A DNA stretch of 64,000 nt. It comes from Achatina immaculata. Lineage: Eukaryota > Mollusca > Gastropoda > Stylommatophora > Achatinidae. Where the stretch lies: assembly GCA_009760885.1 (NCBI GenBank), contig CM019708.1, positions 13,317,931 through 13,381,930 of the forward strand, given 5' to 3'. Positions 44,990-55,539 of the stretch are shown here, in pieces. Under the pieces are notes generated by a model that did not search any database, had not been told where the DNA came from, and saw only the letters and a program-made list of their open reading frames with translations. The translations under genes were made by a program, and so were the position numbers. Each line of letters opens with the position of its first letter. Position 1 is the stretch's first letter.

Positions 44990-45195
44990 AACCTAACGTA
45001 ATCCATATCCCACCTCGTCATGATGATCCTACCTACAGAAGACAGATATGGTCAACACCTTTATCAGTTCAAGCGAAGCTTTAGGAGGAAGTACACTAAC
45101 TCCAGCTGATCACCGATTACTACATGTCCACGTTTGAGAATGACTGAAGAGGAAGAAGAAGAAGAAGAAAAGAAGAAGAAGAAGAAGTCTGGACA
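44990..45195 (+). mobile_element. LINE 3' end with (GAA)n tail
   Basis: The plus strand reads RRQIWSTPLSVQAKL, then QLQLITDYYMSTFEND and a stop, then GAGGAAGAAGAAGAAGAAG. It aligns by eye with 63640-63700 (VHQLQMTIDYVRS) and the end of 8690-9020. This LINE family therefore ends in (GAA)n, unlike the (GAT)n-tailed family. Confidence 0.6.
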
Positions 45196-45479
45196 TTATC
45201 CTCAAGATGATGCTATTATCGCCTATGGATGCCAACTTCCCGGCAAAGACAACAACACGATACATTTAAGACATGACAGAAGTATCTAAGGTTGGAAACT
45301 GAATATGGCCACAGCAAATAACGTTTGCATTAGCACTAAATAAACACCATAGATACAGGTAAACTCATGGACTCTTCGATTTTTTTCCCCTGTCTTCGAG
45401 CTTATACCCATTTCTTCAGCCACTTTCAAGTCGTCAGGACTTATCGCAAAAGATAAAAAAAAAACAAAAAACATGACCT
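45196..45479. other. No gene recognised
   Basis: Spacer with small unremarkable open frames. Confidence 0.35.
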
Positions 45480-45840
45480 TGTTTTCTGCGAAAGATGATA
45501 GAGTATTACTGTTTGCTATTTCATCTTCATAACTGTAACAGTTTCTTTTTATAATGATGATATTAGTATTTGATATTTCATCTTCATAACTGTAAAAGTT
45601 TCTTTTTTATAACGACGATATTAGTATTTGCTATTCCATTTTCATAATTGTAACCAATCTTTTTATAATGATGATATTAGTGTTTGCTATTTCATCTCAT
45701 AACTGTAACAGTTTCTTTTTTATAACGACGATATTAGTATTTGCTATTCCATTTTCATAACTGTAACCAATCTTTTTTTAATGATGATATTAGTGTTTGC
45801 TATTTCACCTTCATAACTGTAACAGTTTTCTTTTTATCAT
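45480..45840. repeat. About 58-bp minisatellite, 6 units
   Basis: The unit contains TTTGCTATTTCATCTTCATA, ACTGTAACAGTTTCTTTTTA and TAATGATGATATTAGTG. Alternate units carry CTATTCCATTTTCATAA, ACCAATC and ACGACG variants, giving a two-type pattern. Confidence 0.85.
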
Positions 45841-46149
45841 GTTGCTAAGACAAGGGTTGGGGAATATATCCAGTTCCCCAGGAAATGTCTTTCATTATCA
45901 TTAGACGATGTCCAGTCATGTGACCCGCGCAATCCTTCAACTAATTCTCTCCCCTGTTTGTTTTCTTAATGTATCTCATTTCTTTATTCTTTCCATATTG
46001 GTTTTGTTTTTTTTCCCCGTTCATCTCACAGTCTCCCCATGATCTCACTCCCCCCCCCCTCCCAGTAATTTCCCACTTTGGTGATGTTCCCTAACAGCAA
46101 GACAAAGGTTTGGAGTCTTTCCAGCTGTAACTTCTAAATGAGCTGTTAA
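45841..46149. other. No gene recognised
   Basis: Spacer with a C-run at 46051-46061. Confidence 0.35.
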
Positions 46150-46690
46150 CTAAATTCATCAAGCCATAACCGAATTCATCGAACCATAACCAAATTCATT
46201 AAACCATAATCAAATTCATCAAGCCATAACCAAATTCATTAAACCATAACCAAATTCACCAAGCCATAACCAAATTTATTAAACCATAACCAAATTCATC
46301 ACGCCATAACCAAATTCATCAAGCAATAACCAAATTCATTAAACCATAACCAAATTCATCAAGCCATAACCAAATTCATTAAACCATAACCAAATTCATC
46401 AAGCCATAACCGAATTCATCGAGTCATAACCAAATTTTATCAACCCATAACCAAATTCATCAAACCATAACCAAATTCATTAAACCATAACCAAATTCAT
46501 CAAGCCATAACCAAATTCATTAAACCATAACCAAATTCATCAAGCCATAACCAAATTCATTAAACCATAACCAAATTCATCAAGCCACAACCAAATTCAT
46601 CAAGCCATAACCAAATTCATCAAGCCATAACCAAATTCATCAAGCCATAACCAAACTCATCAAGCCATAACCAAACTCATCAAGCCACGG
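46150..46690. repeat. 20-bp minisatellite, about 26 units, with a 40-bp higher-order pattern
   Basis: Two monomers, CATAACCAAATTCATCAAGC and CATAACCAAATTCATTAAAC, alternate regularly through much of the array. The right end is almost entirely the first type. The left end has CGAATTC variants. Confidence 0.95.
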
Positions 46691-46875
46691 TACGTTTATT
46701 ATACATCTACTTGCTAAATGACTCAAAGGTCGACTCGAAGTTTGCCCCGACTTTCTTGAAAATTTGAGCACCCCTGACTTTAAAAAAAACAGCGGCAGTC
46801 TGTGTATCTTCAAAGATTGTATCGTGATACTATCAACATTAGAGGTTATTTTTCTTAAGACTGTTCTATGCTAAC
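46691..46875. other. Spacer upstream of a candidate start
   Basis: Apparently unique sequence. If the next exon is real this would hold its promoter. No TATA box is visible. Confidence 0.3.
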
Positions 46876-46955
46876 ATGGCGGTCCTCCTCTTATCAAGAA
46901 GTGTGTTATCGAACAGTACCTGGCCCTATTTTCTGTTGCCCTTCATACCAGGTCA
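46876..46955 (+). CDS. Candidate first coding exon with signal or targeting peptide
   Basis: AACATGGCGG (YY1-like start context) opens MAVLLLSRSVLSNSTWPYFL + LPFIPG, a hydrophobic/Arg/Ser N-terminus like a signal or mitochondrial targeting peptide. It runs into CAGGTCA|GTAAGT; CCAG|GTCAGT is an alternative donor. An overlapping ATG at 46868 in another frame weakens the call. No downstream exon was recognised. Confidence 0.3.
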
Positions 46956-47149
46956 GTAAGTTATATCTTCAGATCAACTCGTTCTCTTTTTATGTTAGTA
47001 AACTTTCACTCAAAGCGTTTTTCCTGCCATTCCTTCCACGTCTTCTCTTGAATGACTTCTTTCCTCCGTTGGTTTGCAGAAAGTGTTATCAGTAAAGAGC
47101 TTCCTTCGAACTTTCACTTCTCAAAGTTGTGAAGGACAGTGTCCGTACT
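46956..47149. other. Nothing recognised
   Basis: T-rich sequence following the candidate donor. Confidence 0.3.
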
Positions 47150-47315
47150 AGATGGAGAGCACAGTTATGAGGATTAGAGCACGAGTTATGAGGACTAGAG
47201 CACAGTTATGAGGACTAGAGCACAGTTATGAGGATTAGAGCACAGTTATGAGGACTACAGCACAGTTATGAGGACTAGACCACAGTTATGAGGACTAGAC
47301 CACAGTAATGAGGAC
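47150..47315. repeat. 20-bp minisatellite, 8 units (GCACAGTTATGAGGACTAGA)
   Basis: GCACAGTTATGAGGACTAGA repeats with ATTAGA and ACTACA variants. Confidence 0.9.
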
Positions 47316-47740
47316 CAGCAAAAACGGAAAAGGTCAGCCTGTAGTCTTGAAGCTGGTTGCTTAGTTACTCGAATCTGGCCAGAGGGATCCATGACATCCA
47401 TGGTGCTGGAGCGTTCTGAAAGGTTCCTTTCTTGTGTCCACTCTGCTAATTAAAAAAAAAGTCTTATGTTTCAACAGGTGCTGTCTCTCTTTTCATTGGA
47501 AGAAACTCGGGTTGATTTATAGTACATCAGAAGATTTTTCTTAGCGCTTATATCCTATCTGGTGACGAATAGGAGTAGCATTTCCAGTAGAGTTACCCCG
47601 CCCCTGTCGGAGGAATCTCAGAACACCCAGTACCTCGACTATCAAAATGCCACTGTGGGTGTAACAAACACTTTATAGCTTTATGGATTTGTAATATCCT
47701 GAGTATAGAATCAGAGGGGGAAAACGGATATGTAAAAAAT
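47316..47740. other. No gene recognised
   Basis: Apparently unique sequence without a supported open frame. Confidence 0.35.
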
Positions 47741-47882
47741 AGAAGAAAAGAAGAGGAGGAAGAAGAAGAAGTGAAGAATAAGATAAGCGAAGAAGAAGAA
47801 GGAAGTGAAGAAGAAGAAGAAGTAAAAGAAGAAGAAGTGAATAATAAGAATAAGTGAAGAAGAAGAAGAAGAAGAAGACTAA
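47741..47882. repeat. (GAA)n-rich microsatellite
   Basis: Interrupted GAAGAAGAAG blocks with AGTGAAGAA and AATAAG interruptions. It abuts the palindrome at 47883. Confidence 0.9.
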
Positions 47883-48030
47883 GTATAAAGGAGAGCATAA
47901 AAATAGAATATTGTAATACCAGGGAAAAACCAGAAAACAACCACCAGGGAAAAAGTTTACGTTTCCTGGTGGTTGTTTTCTGGTTTTTCCCTGGTATTAC
48001 AATATTCTATTTTTATGCTATCCTTTATAC
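47883..48030. repeat. Near-perfect palindrome, about 68-bp arms, about 11-bp loop
   Basis: The left arm starts GTATAAAGGAGAGCATAAAA. The right arm ends TTTTATGCTATCCTTTATAC, its reverse complement with one mismatch. The inner parts (ACCAGGGAAAAACCAGAAAA against TTTTCTGGTTTTTCCCTGGT) pair perfectly. Ends are TATAAAGG and CCTTTATA, compatible with a TA target duplication. It could be a fold-back MITE. No open frame. Confidence 0.9.
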
Positions 48031-48624
48031 CAAAAGAACTGGTTAAAGAGATCAGTTTTCAACAGTAGTAGATATAGAAAGCCATATCAACTGTCAAACA
48101 ACGATACTAGTAAATGAACTTCAGTTTATAAGCAATGTTCAATTAAAAAAAAACAAACATACATACGAAACAAACTTTAAACAAATGTTAAACTATTCTC
48201 TGCGTCTTCCCCTGAGGTATCTAAGACATCCAGTAACAAACAACAAGAAAAGTTTCAACTGATGTAAATGTGATAAAACTGAGAAGAAAATGTATAACAG
48301 CGCCACTCGTACAGTCACCTCTCCTCTATGTTTGTGAGACTCGGACAATACAGAAATAGATGATTCAGAAACTGAAAGCAACGTGGATGTTTTGATTAAA
48401 ATTGCAAAATGACAGACAGTTAAATGTATGAAAGGGGCGAAAAAAGTGTTAACCCTTCTGGAACATTCTGAATACGACTAGGAATATTTAGTTAATACTG
48501 GTTTTAGGCAGTTCTCTCGAGATTTGGAGAGGGAGTCTGACACTTTTCACAGTTTCTGCTCAGTGTAGGTTAAAATGTCTGTCAAGATCTGTCTTGTCCT
48601 GTCTTGTCTTGTCTCCTTCCTCAT
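48031..48624. other. No gene recognised
   Basis: AT-rich sequence with CTTGTCTTGTC-type short repeats at 48586-48612. A 62-codon minus frame has no motif. Confidence 0.35.
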
Positions 48625-49075
48625 TTACCTTTTAATAATGAGGGGACAGACAGACATATTGATAGGGCTTGGTGGTTTGCATAAGCAGACATTTGTATGT
48701 CCCTTGCGGAACTTTGCCTCCCTAACAGCTTTCCTGTAGGCCTCTCGGTTGTAAGCAAGATACCCTGCTGCTGTTGCGTCCATTTGCAGATTATCAACGA
48801 TGTCTTGCAGCCATCTTCGCCTTGGTCTTCCTCTCTTTCTTTTTCCCATTATATACCCTTCCAAGACGGTCTTCTCTAGATTATCATGACGTTTAATGTG
48901 TCCAAAATATTTAACTTTTCTCTCTTTAATCCTCTTTACTAGCCTGCCTTCGTTAATATTAAGCTCTTGTAGTATGGATATATTTGTTCTTTTTTGTGTC
49001 CACGATATTTGAAGAACTCTTCTGTAGCATTTACTTTCAAAGGCATTAATGTGTCTCACAGGCATATGTTGCGAT
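48625..49075 (-). mobile_element. LINE reverse-transcriptase C-terminal fragment
   Basis: Minus-strand 49065-48625 is open for 146 codons: HINAFESKCYRRVLQISWTQ, RTNISILQELNI, RLVKRIKERKVKYFGHIKR, GKRKRGRPRRRWLQDI, VDNLQMDATAAGYLAYNREA and AVREAKFRKG. It is the best copy of the family also at 26745 (+) and 60480 (-). It is 5'-truncated and abuts the 25-bp satellite with about 150 bp between. Confidence 0.9.
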
Positions 49076-49227
49076 GGGAAAAATGCATACTCTTTAAAAT
49101 CTTATTTTTGTAGTTTGCATAATACAGTGAGATATTTTAAGTTTCTGTTTTGGTCCTTCCGTCTCTTGCGTGGGCGGTCTCTCCTTCCGTTTCCTATACT
49201 CATTAGCGTGAAATTTTCTACGTTACG

Positions 49228-51705
49228 CTGCGTGGCAGTAGTCGTGTAACATTGTCTGGCCAGTAGTCGTGTAACATTGTCTGGCCAGTAGTCGTGTAAC
49301 ATTGTCTGGCTGGTAGTCGTGTAACATTGTCTGGCTGGTAGTCGTGTAACATTGTCTGGCTGGTAGTCGTGTAACATTGTCTGGCTGGTAGTCGTGTAAC
49401 ATTGTCTGGCTGGTAGTCGTGTAACATTGTCTGGCTGGTAGTCGTGTAACATTGTCTGGCCAGTAGTCGTGTAACATTGTCTGGCTGGTAGTCGTGTAAC
49501 ATTGTCTGGCTGGTAGTCGTGTAACATTGTCTGGCTGGTAGTCGTGTAACATTGTCTGGCAGTAGTTGTGTAACATTGTCTGGCAGTAGTTGTGTAACAT
49601 TGTCTGGCTGGTAGTCGTGTAACATTGTCTGGCTGGTAGTCGTGTAACATTGTCTGGCTGGTAATCGTGTAACATTGTCTGGGAGGTAGTAGTGTAACAT
49701 TGTCTGGGAGGTAGTCGTGTAACATTGTCTGGCTGGTAATCGTGTAACATTGTCTGGGAGGTAGTCGTGTAACATTGTCTGGTAGGTAGTCGTGTAACAT
49801 TGTCTGGGAGGTAGTCGTGTAACATTGTCTGGGAGGTAGTCGTGTAACATTGTCTGGCTGGTAGTCGTGTAACATTGTCTGGGAGGTAATCGTGTAACAT
49901 TGTCTGGTAGGTAGTCGTGTAACATTGTCTGGGAGGTAGTCGTGTAACATTGTCTGGGAGGTAGTCGAGTAACATTGTGTGGGAGGTAGTCGTGTAACAT
50001 TGTCTGGCTGGTAGTCGTGTAACATTGTGTGGGAGGTAGTCGTGTAACATTGTCTGGCTGGTAGTCATGTAACATTGTCTGGCTGGTAATCGTGTAACAT
50101 TGTCTGGGAGGTAGTCGTGTAACATTATCTGGGAGGTAGTCGTGTAACATTGTCTGGGAGGTAGTCGTGTAACATTGTCTGGGAGGTAGTCGTGTAACAT
50201 TGTCTGGGAGGTAGTCGTGTAACATTGTCTGGCCGGTAGTCGTGTAACATTGTCTGGCCGGTAGTCGTGTAACATTGTCTGGGAGGTAGTCGTGTAACAT
50301 TGTCTGGGAGGTAGTCGTGTAACATTATCTGGGAAGTAGTAGTGTAACATTGTCTGGGAGGTAGTAGTGTAACATTGTCTGGGAGGTAGTAGTGTAACAT
50401 TGTCTAGCTGGTAGTAGTGTAACATTGTCTGGGAGGTAGTAGTGTAACATTGTCTGGGAGGTAGTAGTGTAACATTGTCTGGGAGGCAGTCGTGTAACAT
50501 TGTCTGGCCGGTAGTCGTGTAACATTGTCTGGCCGGTAGTCGTGTAACATTGTCTGGGAGGTAGTCGTGTAACATTGTCTGAGAGGTAGTCGTGTAACAT
50601 TGTCTGGGAGGTAGTCGTGTAACATTGTCTGGGAGGTAGTCGTGTAACATTGTCTGGGAGGTAGTAGTGTAACTTTGTCTGGGAGGTAGTAGTGTAACGT
50701 TGTCTGGGAGGTAGTAGTGTAACATTGTCTGGGAGGTAGTAGTGTAACATTGTCTGGGAGGTAGTAGTGTATCATTGTCTGGGAGGTAGTAGTGTAACAT
50801 TGTCTGGCTGGTAGTAGTGTAACATTGTCTGGGAGGTAGTAGTGTAACATTGTCTGGCCGGTAGTCGTGTAACATTGTCTGGGAGGTAGTAGTGTAACAT
50901 TGTCTGGGAGGTAGTAATGTAACATTGTCTGGGAGGTAGTAGTGTAACATTGTCTGGGAGGTAGTAGTGTAACATTGTCTGGGAGGTAGTCGTGTAACAT
51001 TGTCTGGCCGGTAGTCGTGTAACATTGTCTGGGAGGTAGTCGTGTAACATTGTCTTGGAGGTAGTAGTGTAACATTGTCTGGGAGGTAGTAGTGTAACAT
51101 TGTCTGGGAGGTAGTAGTGTAACATTGTCTGGGAGGTAGTAGTGTAACATTGTCTGGGAGGTAGTAGTGTAACATTGTCTGGGAGGTAGTCGTGTAACAT
51201 TGTCTGGCCGGTAGTCGTGTAACATTGTCTGGCCGGTAGTAGTGTAACATTGTCTGGGAGGTAGTAGTGTAACATTGTCTGGGAGGTAGTAGTGTAACAT
51301 TGTCTGTGAGGTAGTCGTGTAACATTGTCTGGGAGGTAGTCGTGTAACATTGTCTGTGAGGTAGTAGTGTAACATTGTCTGGGAGGTAGTAGTGTAACAT
51401 TGTCTGGGAGGTAGTCGTGTAACATTGTCTGGGAGGTAGTAGTGTAACATTGTCTGGGAGGTAGTCGTGTAACATTGTCTGGGAGGTAGTCGTGTAACAT
51501 TGTCTGGGAGGTAGTAGTGTAACATTGTCTGGCAGTAGTCGTGTAACATTGTCTGGGAGGTAGTAGTGTAACATTGTCTGGGAGGTAGTCGTGTAACATT
51601 GTCTGGGAGGTAGTCGTGTAACATTGTCTGGGAGGTAGTCGTGTAACATTGTCTGGGAGGTAGTCGTGTAACATTGTCTGGCTGGTAGTCGTGTAACTTG
51701 GTCTA
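49228..51705. repeat. 25-bp satellite, about 99 units
   Basis: The unit is GTAGTCGTGTAACATTGTCT + GGGAG, GGCTG, GGCCG or GGCCA. The left 400 bp is dominated by GGCTG/GGCCA units, the rest by GGGAG. GTAGTC and GTAGTA forms are interspersed in blocks. Two or three 23-24-bp short units (GGCAGTAGT) occur. Because 3 x 25 = 75 bp contains no minus-strand stop, all three minus frames are open; the longest, 808 codons (MLHDYLPDNVTRLPPRQCYT-like), is an artefact. Confidence 0.95.
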
Positions 51706-51886
51706 AAATCCATTTTGACTTGTTTCTTGAAGTAGTGTTAAACCGGTGTAACGAAAACCCTAGCCCTTATGCCATCACTTGTGATTTGGTCTCTTCTTGT
51801 TACATTTGATATTGTCCTTAAACATCTTATTTCTGTCTCACTACACAAAAGGAAAGTCATTATCTTTTGTTTTTTTGCTGTTAGTG
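51706..51886. other. Spacer, nothing recognised
   Basis: Flank of the satellite. Confidence 0.3.
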
Positions 51887-52149
51887 TCCATGTGTGACGC
51901 TGGTACCACAGTGTTGGCAGGAGTAACAAGTTGTACAGGGCTCTTTTTTTGTTCCAGCTGAGGTGTTAACCATGACGTGTTTGTCTTTCAGGAAAGGTGT
52001 CAGTGACGTGCTGTTCCATAGAACACCCCAGAGGTCTTAGCACCTTTTCACACCTTTCACGTAGTTAGCATGTCTATCAAGTGTTTATTTTTCAGCTTTC
52101 TCCAAAACATCGATGCTGCTTCCATGAAGTTTGTGAATTATCCATTCCT

Positions 52150-52455
52150 TTACTGCCCGAGTTGCACAAAATAGAGGAGATGGCTGTATACAGCAATGTA
52201 ATACCTTCTCTTCTCATTCGTTATGACATCTTCAGAAGTTGAAACTCTTCTTGTCCCTAGTTGCTGGATGTCTTCCATACTTGCAGGAAAAGGGTAAGGA
52301 ATAATCTGTTCTGGAACACTGCCCAGAAACACTTCTTTATTGAAGATCTTCTTGGGTGTGCGCCAAAATCCGCGTTTATCTACGTCAACCTGAAACTTTT
52401 GTTTCTTTTCTAGCACATTCTCTGCACGTTTCAGATCTTGGTCCCAAGGTAGCAT
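52150..52455 (-). CDS. Protein-coding-like segment, possibly ACAD9/VLCAD-type N-terminal region (copy 1)
   Basis: The minus frame of 101 codons is of normal complexity: LPWDQDLKRAENVLEKKQK, DKRGFWRTPKKIFNKEVFLG, SVPEQIIPYPFPASMEDIQQ. The stretch K(K)IFNKEVFLG...PYPFP resembles, from memory of the family, the short segment before the acyl-CoA dehydrogenase domain in ACAD9-like proteins (FxKExFLGxxxxxxVFPFP). It is preceded by an acceptor-like GGTTTCACAAACAG at about 52455. No clean donor was seen after LGT, and the frame just continues to a stop. It could be an exon, a pseudogene piece or chance. Confidence 0.35.
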   Translation of the reverse strand: MLPWDQDLKRAENVLEKKQKFQVDVDKRGFWRTPKKIFNKEVFLGSVPEQIIPYPFPASMEDIQQLGTRRVSTSEDVITNEKRRYYIAVYSHLLYFVQLGQ

Positions 52456-52499
52456 GCTGTTTGTGAAACCGAAAGAACTCTTGATTTTTTTAACGTTTC

Positions 52500-52710
52500 A
52501 GATCCGCAGCAGTAGGGAAGTCTGTGTTACCCAGGGGATCCGCAGTAGGGAAGTCTGTGTTACCCAGGGGATCCGCAGTAGGGAAGTCTGTGTTACCCAG
52601 GGGATCCGCAGTAGGGAAGTCTGTGTTACCCAGGGGATCCGCAGTAGGGAAGTCTGTATTACCCAGGGGATCCGCAGTAGGGAAGTCTGTGTTACCCAGG
52701 GGATCCGCAA
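52500..52710. repeat. 32-bp minisatellite, 6 units (copy 1)
   Basis: CCGCAGTAGGGAAGTCTGTG + TTACCCAGGGAT repeats six times; one unit has GTATTA for GTGTTA. It ends in a 14-base A-run. The same array with the same variant occurs at 54059-54269. Confidence 0.95.
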
Positions 52711-53708
52711 AAAAAAAAAAAATGACCCGAAGATTTCGGCCACAAATCCTTCAAAAAAGTGATCCTGCGTATGGAATGAATCGACTAAGGAGGAAACTTT
52801 GTCGCAAAATATATCTGTAACTTTATGTGTAAAAAACATAAAGATATGAATGTGCTTTAAATCAATCCTGTTAATTTTTTTTTTTTTTTCAAAATTTAAA
52901 CGGAAGGACAACTGTTAAGCCAAAGCTCGCTAAATCATGAAAACACTCGCGAAACTATGAAAAAAAACCTCGTAAAATAATGGAAAAAAAACTAGTAAAA
53001 CCATGAATAAAAGACAATCCAAATTCTTTGAATATCTCACATGCGGAGTTGGAGAACCTCTCGATCACTGGATACCTCCACTGACAGAAAAACCGAACGA
53101 TTTCAGGGCAAAACAAAACAAAACAAAACAAAAACTGACCAAGAGGCACATGAATAGAAAGGCAAAGGATCTAATTAGAAACACCAAAGATAACACACAA
53201 TTAAGAAACAAGATAGCCAGCGTCTAGTGAAGGGGATGAAGGAATACTACACCAGGGCGTTGTCGGCAGTAACTTTATAGTTCCAACATTTGATAAGAAG
53301 ACTTTCGTTAGCTGGTTAGTAACCTAGTTCCGTGCTTATCTCCTAGTACTGAAGACAAACATTAGAAGGTCACCAGCTACACGGGGTGGAACTTGGTGGA
53401 GAGGACTGCATTTCTGACATTAGTGACCCGTTTTAGAGATGGTTTTCCATGTGTGACGCTGGTACCACAGTGTTGGCAGGAGTAACAAGTTGTACAGGGC
53501 TCTTTTTTTGTTCCAGCTGAGGTGTTAACCATGACGTGTTTGTCTTTCAGGAAAGGTGTCAGTGACGTGCTGTTCCATAGAACACCCCAGAGGTCTTAGC
53601 ACCTTTTCACACCTTTCACGTAGTTAGCATGTCTATCAAGTGTTTATTTTTCAGCTTTCTCCAAAACATCGATGCTGCTTCCATGAAGTTTGTGAATTAT
53701 CCATTCCT

Positions 53709-54014
53709 TTACTGCCCGAGTTGCACAAAATAGAGGAGATGGCTGTATACAGCAATGTAATACCTTCTCTTCTCATTCGTTATGACATCTTCAGAAGTTG
53801 AAACTCTTCTTGTCCCTAGTTGCTGGATGTCTTCCATACTTGCAGGAAAAGGGTAAGGAATAATCTGTTCTGGAACACTGCCCAGAAACACTTCTTTATT
53901 GAAGATCTTCTTGGGTGTGCGCCAAAATCCGCGTTTATCTACGTCAACCTGAAACTTTTGTTTCTTTTCTAGCACATTCTCTGCACGTTTCAGATCTTGG
54001 TCCCAAGGTAGCAT
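53709..54014 (-). CDS. Protein-coding-like segment, possible ACAD9/VLCAD-type N-terminal region (copy 2)
   Basis: Residue-for-residue identical to the 52455-52150 segment. If one is a genuine exon, the gene has an exon duplication or the assembly has doubled it. Confidence 0.3.
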   Translation of the reverse strand: MLPWDQDLKRAENVLEKKQKFQVDVDKRGFWRTPKKIFNKEVFLGSVPEQIIPYPFPASMEDIQQLGTRRVSTSEDVITNEKRRYYIAVYSHLLYFVQLGQ

Positions 54015-54058
54015 GCTGTTTGTGAAACCGAAAGAACTCTTGATTTTTTTAACGTTTC

Positions 54059-54269
54059 AGATCCGCAGCAGTAGGGAAGTCTGTGTTACCCAGGGGATCC
54101 GCAGTAGGGAAGTCTGTGTTACCCAGGGGATCCGCAGTAGGGAAGTCTGTGTTACCCAGGGGATCCGCAGTAGGGAAGTCTGTGTTACCCAGGGGATCCG
54201 CAGTAGGGAAGTCTGTATTACCCAGGGGATCCGCAGTAGGGAAGTCTGTGTTACCCAGGGGATCCGCAA
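54059..54269. repeat. 32-bp minisatellite, 6 units (copy 2)
   Basis: Same as 52500-52710. Confidence 0.95.
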
Positions 54270-55006
54270 AAAAAAAAAAAATGACCCGAAGATTTCGGCC
54301 ACAAATCCTTCAAAAAAGTGATCCTGCGTATGGAATGAATCGACTAAGGAGGAAACTTTGTCGCAAAATATATCTGTAACTTTATGTGTAAAAAACATAA
54401 AGATATGAATGTGCTTTAAATCAATCCTGTTAATTTTTTTTTTTTTTTCAAAATTTAAACGGAAGGACAACTGTTAAGCCAAAGCTCGCTAAATCATGAA
54501 AACACTCGCGAAACTATGAAAAAAAACCTCGTAAAATAATGGAAAAAAAACTAGTAAAACCATGAATAAAAGACAATCCAAATTCTTTGAATATCTCACA
54601 TGCGGAGTTGGAGAACCTCTCGATCACTGGATACCTCCACTGACAGAAAAACCGAACGATTTCAGGGCAAAACAAAACAAAACAAAACAAAAACTGACCA
54701 AGAGGCACATGAATAGAAAGGCAAAGGATCTAATTAGAAACACCAAAGATAACACACAATTAAGAAACAAGATAGCCAGCGTCTAGTGAAGGGGATGAAG
54801 GAATACTACACCAGGGCGTTGTCGGCAGTAACTTTATAGTTCCAACATTTGATAAGAAGACTTTCGTTAGCTGGTTAGTAACCTAGTTCCGTGCTTATCT
54901 CCTAGTACTGAAGACAAACATTAGAAGGTCACCAGCTACACGGGGTGGAACTTGGTGGAGAGGACTGCATTTCTGACATTAGTGACCCGTTTTAGAGATG
55001 GTTTTC

Positions 55007-55195
55007 AATCTGTGACCCACGGATCACAAGTGTTCCTCGGAGTAACATCAGGTAGTTCGCTGGTGCGTTGTGGATGTGGTATTACGAGTCGGCCATTGAA
55101 TAAAAATAAATAACGGTTTATGACATTGCTATATTACATAGAATCTAGTCTTCCCCAACTTATAGACAGTTTGAGAAGTGGTCTTTGAATGTAAA
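55007..55195. other. Spacer, nothing recognised
   Basis: Apparently unique sequence. Its end (TTGGGAATCACTG after GTAAACAAG) begins the 171-bp duplication. Confidence 0.3.
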
Positions 55196-55537
55196 CAAGT
55201 TGGGAATCACTGTTCTAGAATTTTCACGAAAGTAGGTCATTATCATTTTTCATTTTTGCCAGAAGCGCAGAGGTCAGAACTTTCCACGTCGCAGAGGGAA
55301 AAAGGTCTCACTCTCTGCCTTCGGTTATCTCCAGTTCCATTGCCTTTTTTTTTTCCTCTTCAAAAACAAGTTGGGAATCACTGTTCTAGAATTTTCACGA
55401 AAGTAGGTCATTATCATTTTTCATTTTTGCCAGAAGCGCAGAGGTCAGAACTTTCCACGTCGCAGAGGGAAAAAGGTCTCACTCTCTGCCTTCGGTTATC
55501 TCCAGTTCCATTGCCTTTTTTTTTTCCTCTTCAAATA
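55196..55537. repeat. 171-bp tandem duplication, 2 copies
   Basis: CAAGTTGGGAATCACTGTTC through TTTTTTTCCTCTTCAAA is repeated at offset 171 without visible difference. It is in frame (171 = 57 codons), so a plus-strand frame stays open, but no domain is present. Confidence 0.95.
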
Positions 55538-55539
55538 TT

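Larger units (their letters stand above)
51887..53446. repeat. 1559-bp tandem duplication, copy 1
   Basis: Every position checked from TCCATGTGTGACGC to TTTTAGAGATGGTTTTC recurs exactly 1559 bp later, including a 14-base A-run. Open frames are identical at a constant offset. It contains a 32-bp x6 array, an acyl-CoA-dehydrogenase-like segment and an (AAAAC)n tract. Confidence 0.95.
53447..55006. repeat. 1559-bp tandem duplication, copy 2
   Basis: Direct continuation of copy 1, identical wherever I compared, including the single GTATTA variant inside the 32-bp array. It ends at GATGGTTTTC before unique AATCTGTGACCCACGG. Confidence 0.95.

Noticed and set aside
49223..51649. 808-codon minus-strand open frame
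   Set aside because: It is entirely a 25-bp satellite. All three minus frames are equally open and there is no unique sequence or domain.
49228..51705. CRISPR-like array
   Set aside because: Repeats are directly abutting with no unique spacers, and the context is a eukaryotic satellite.
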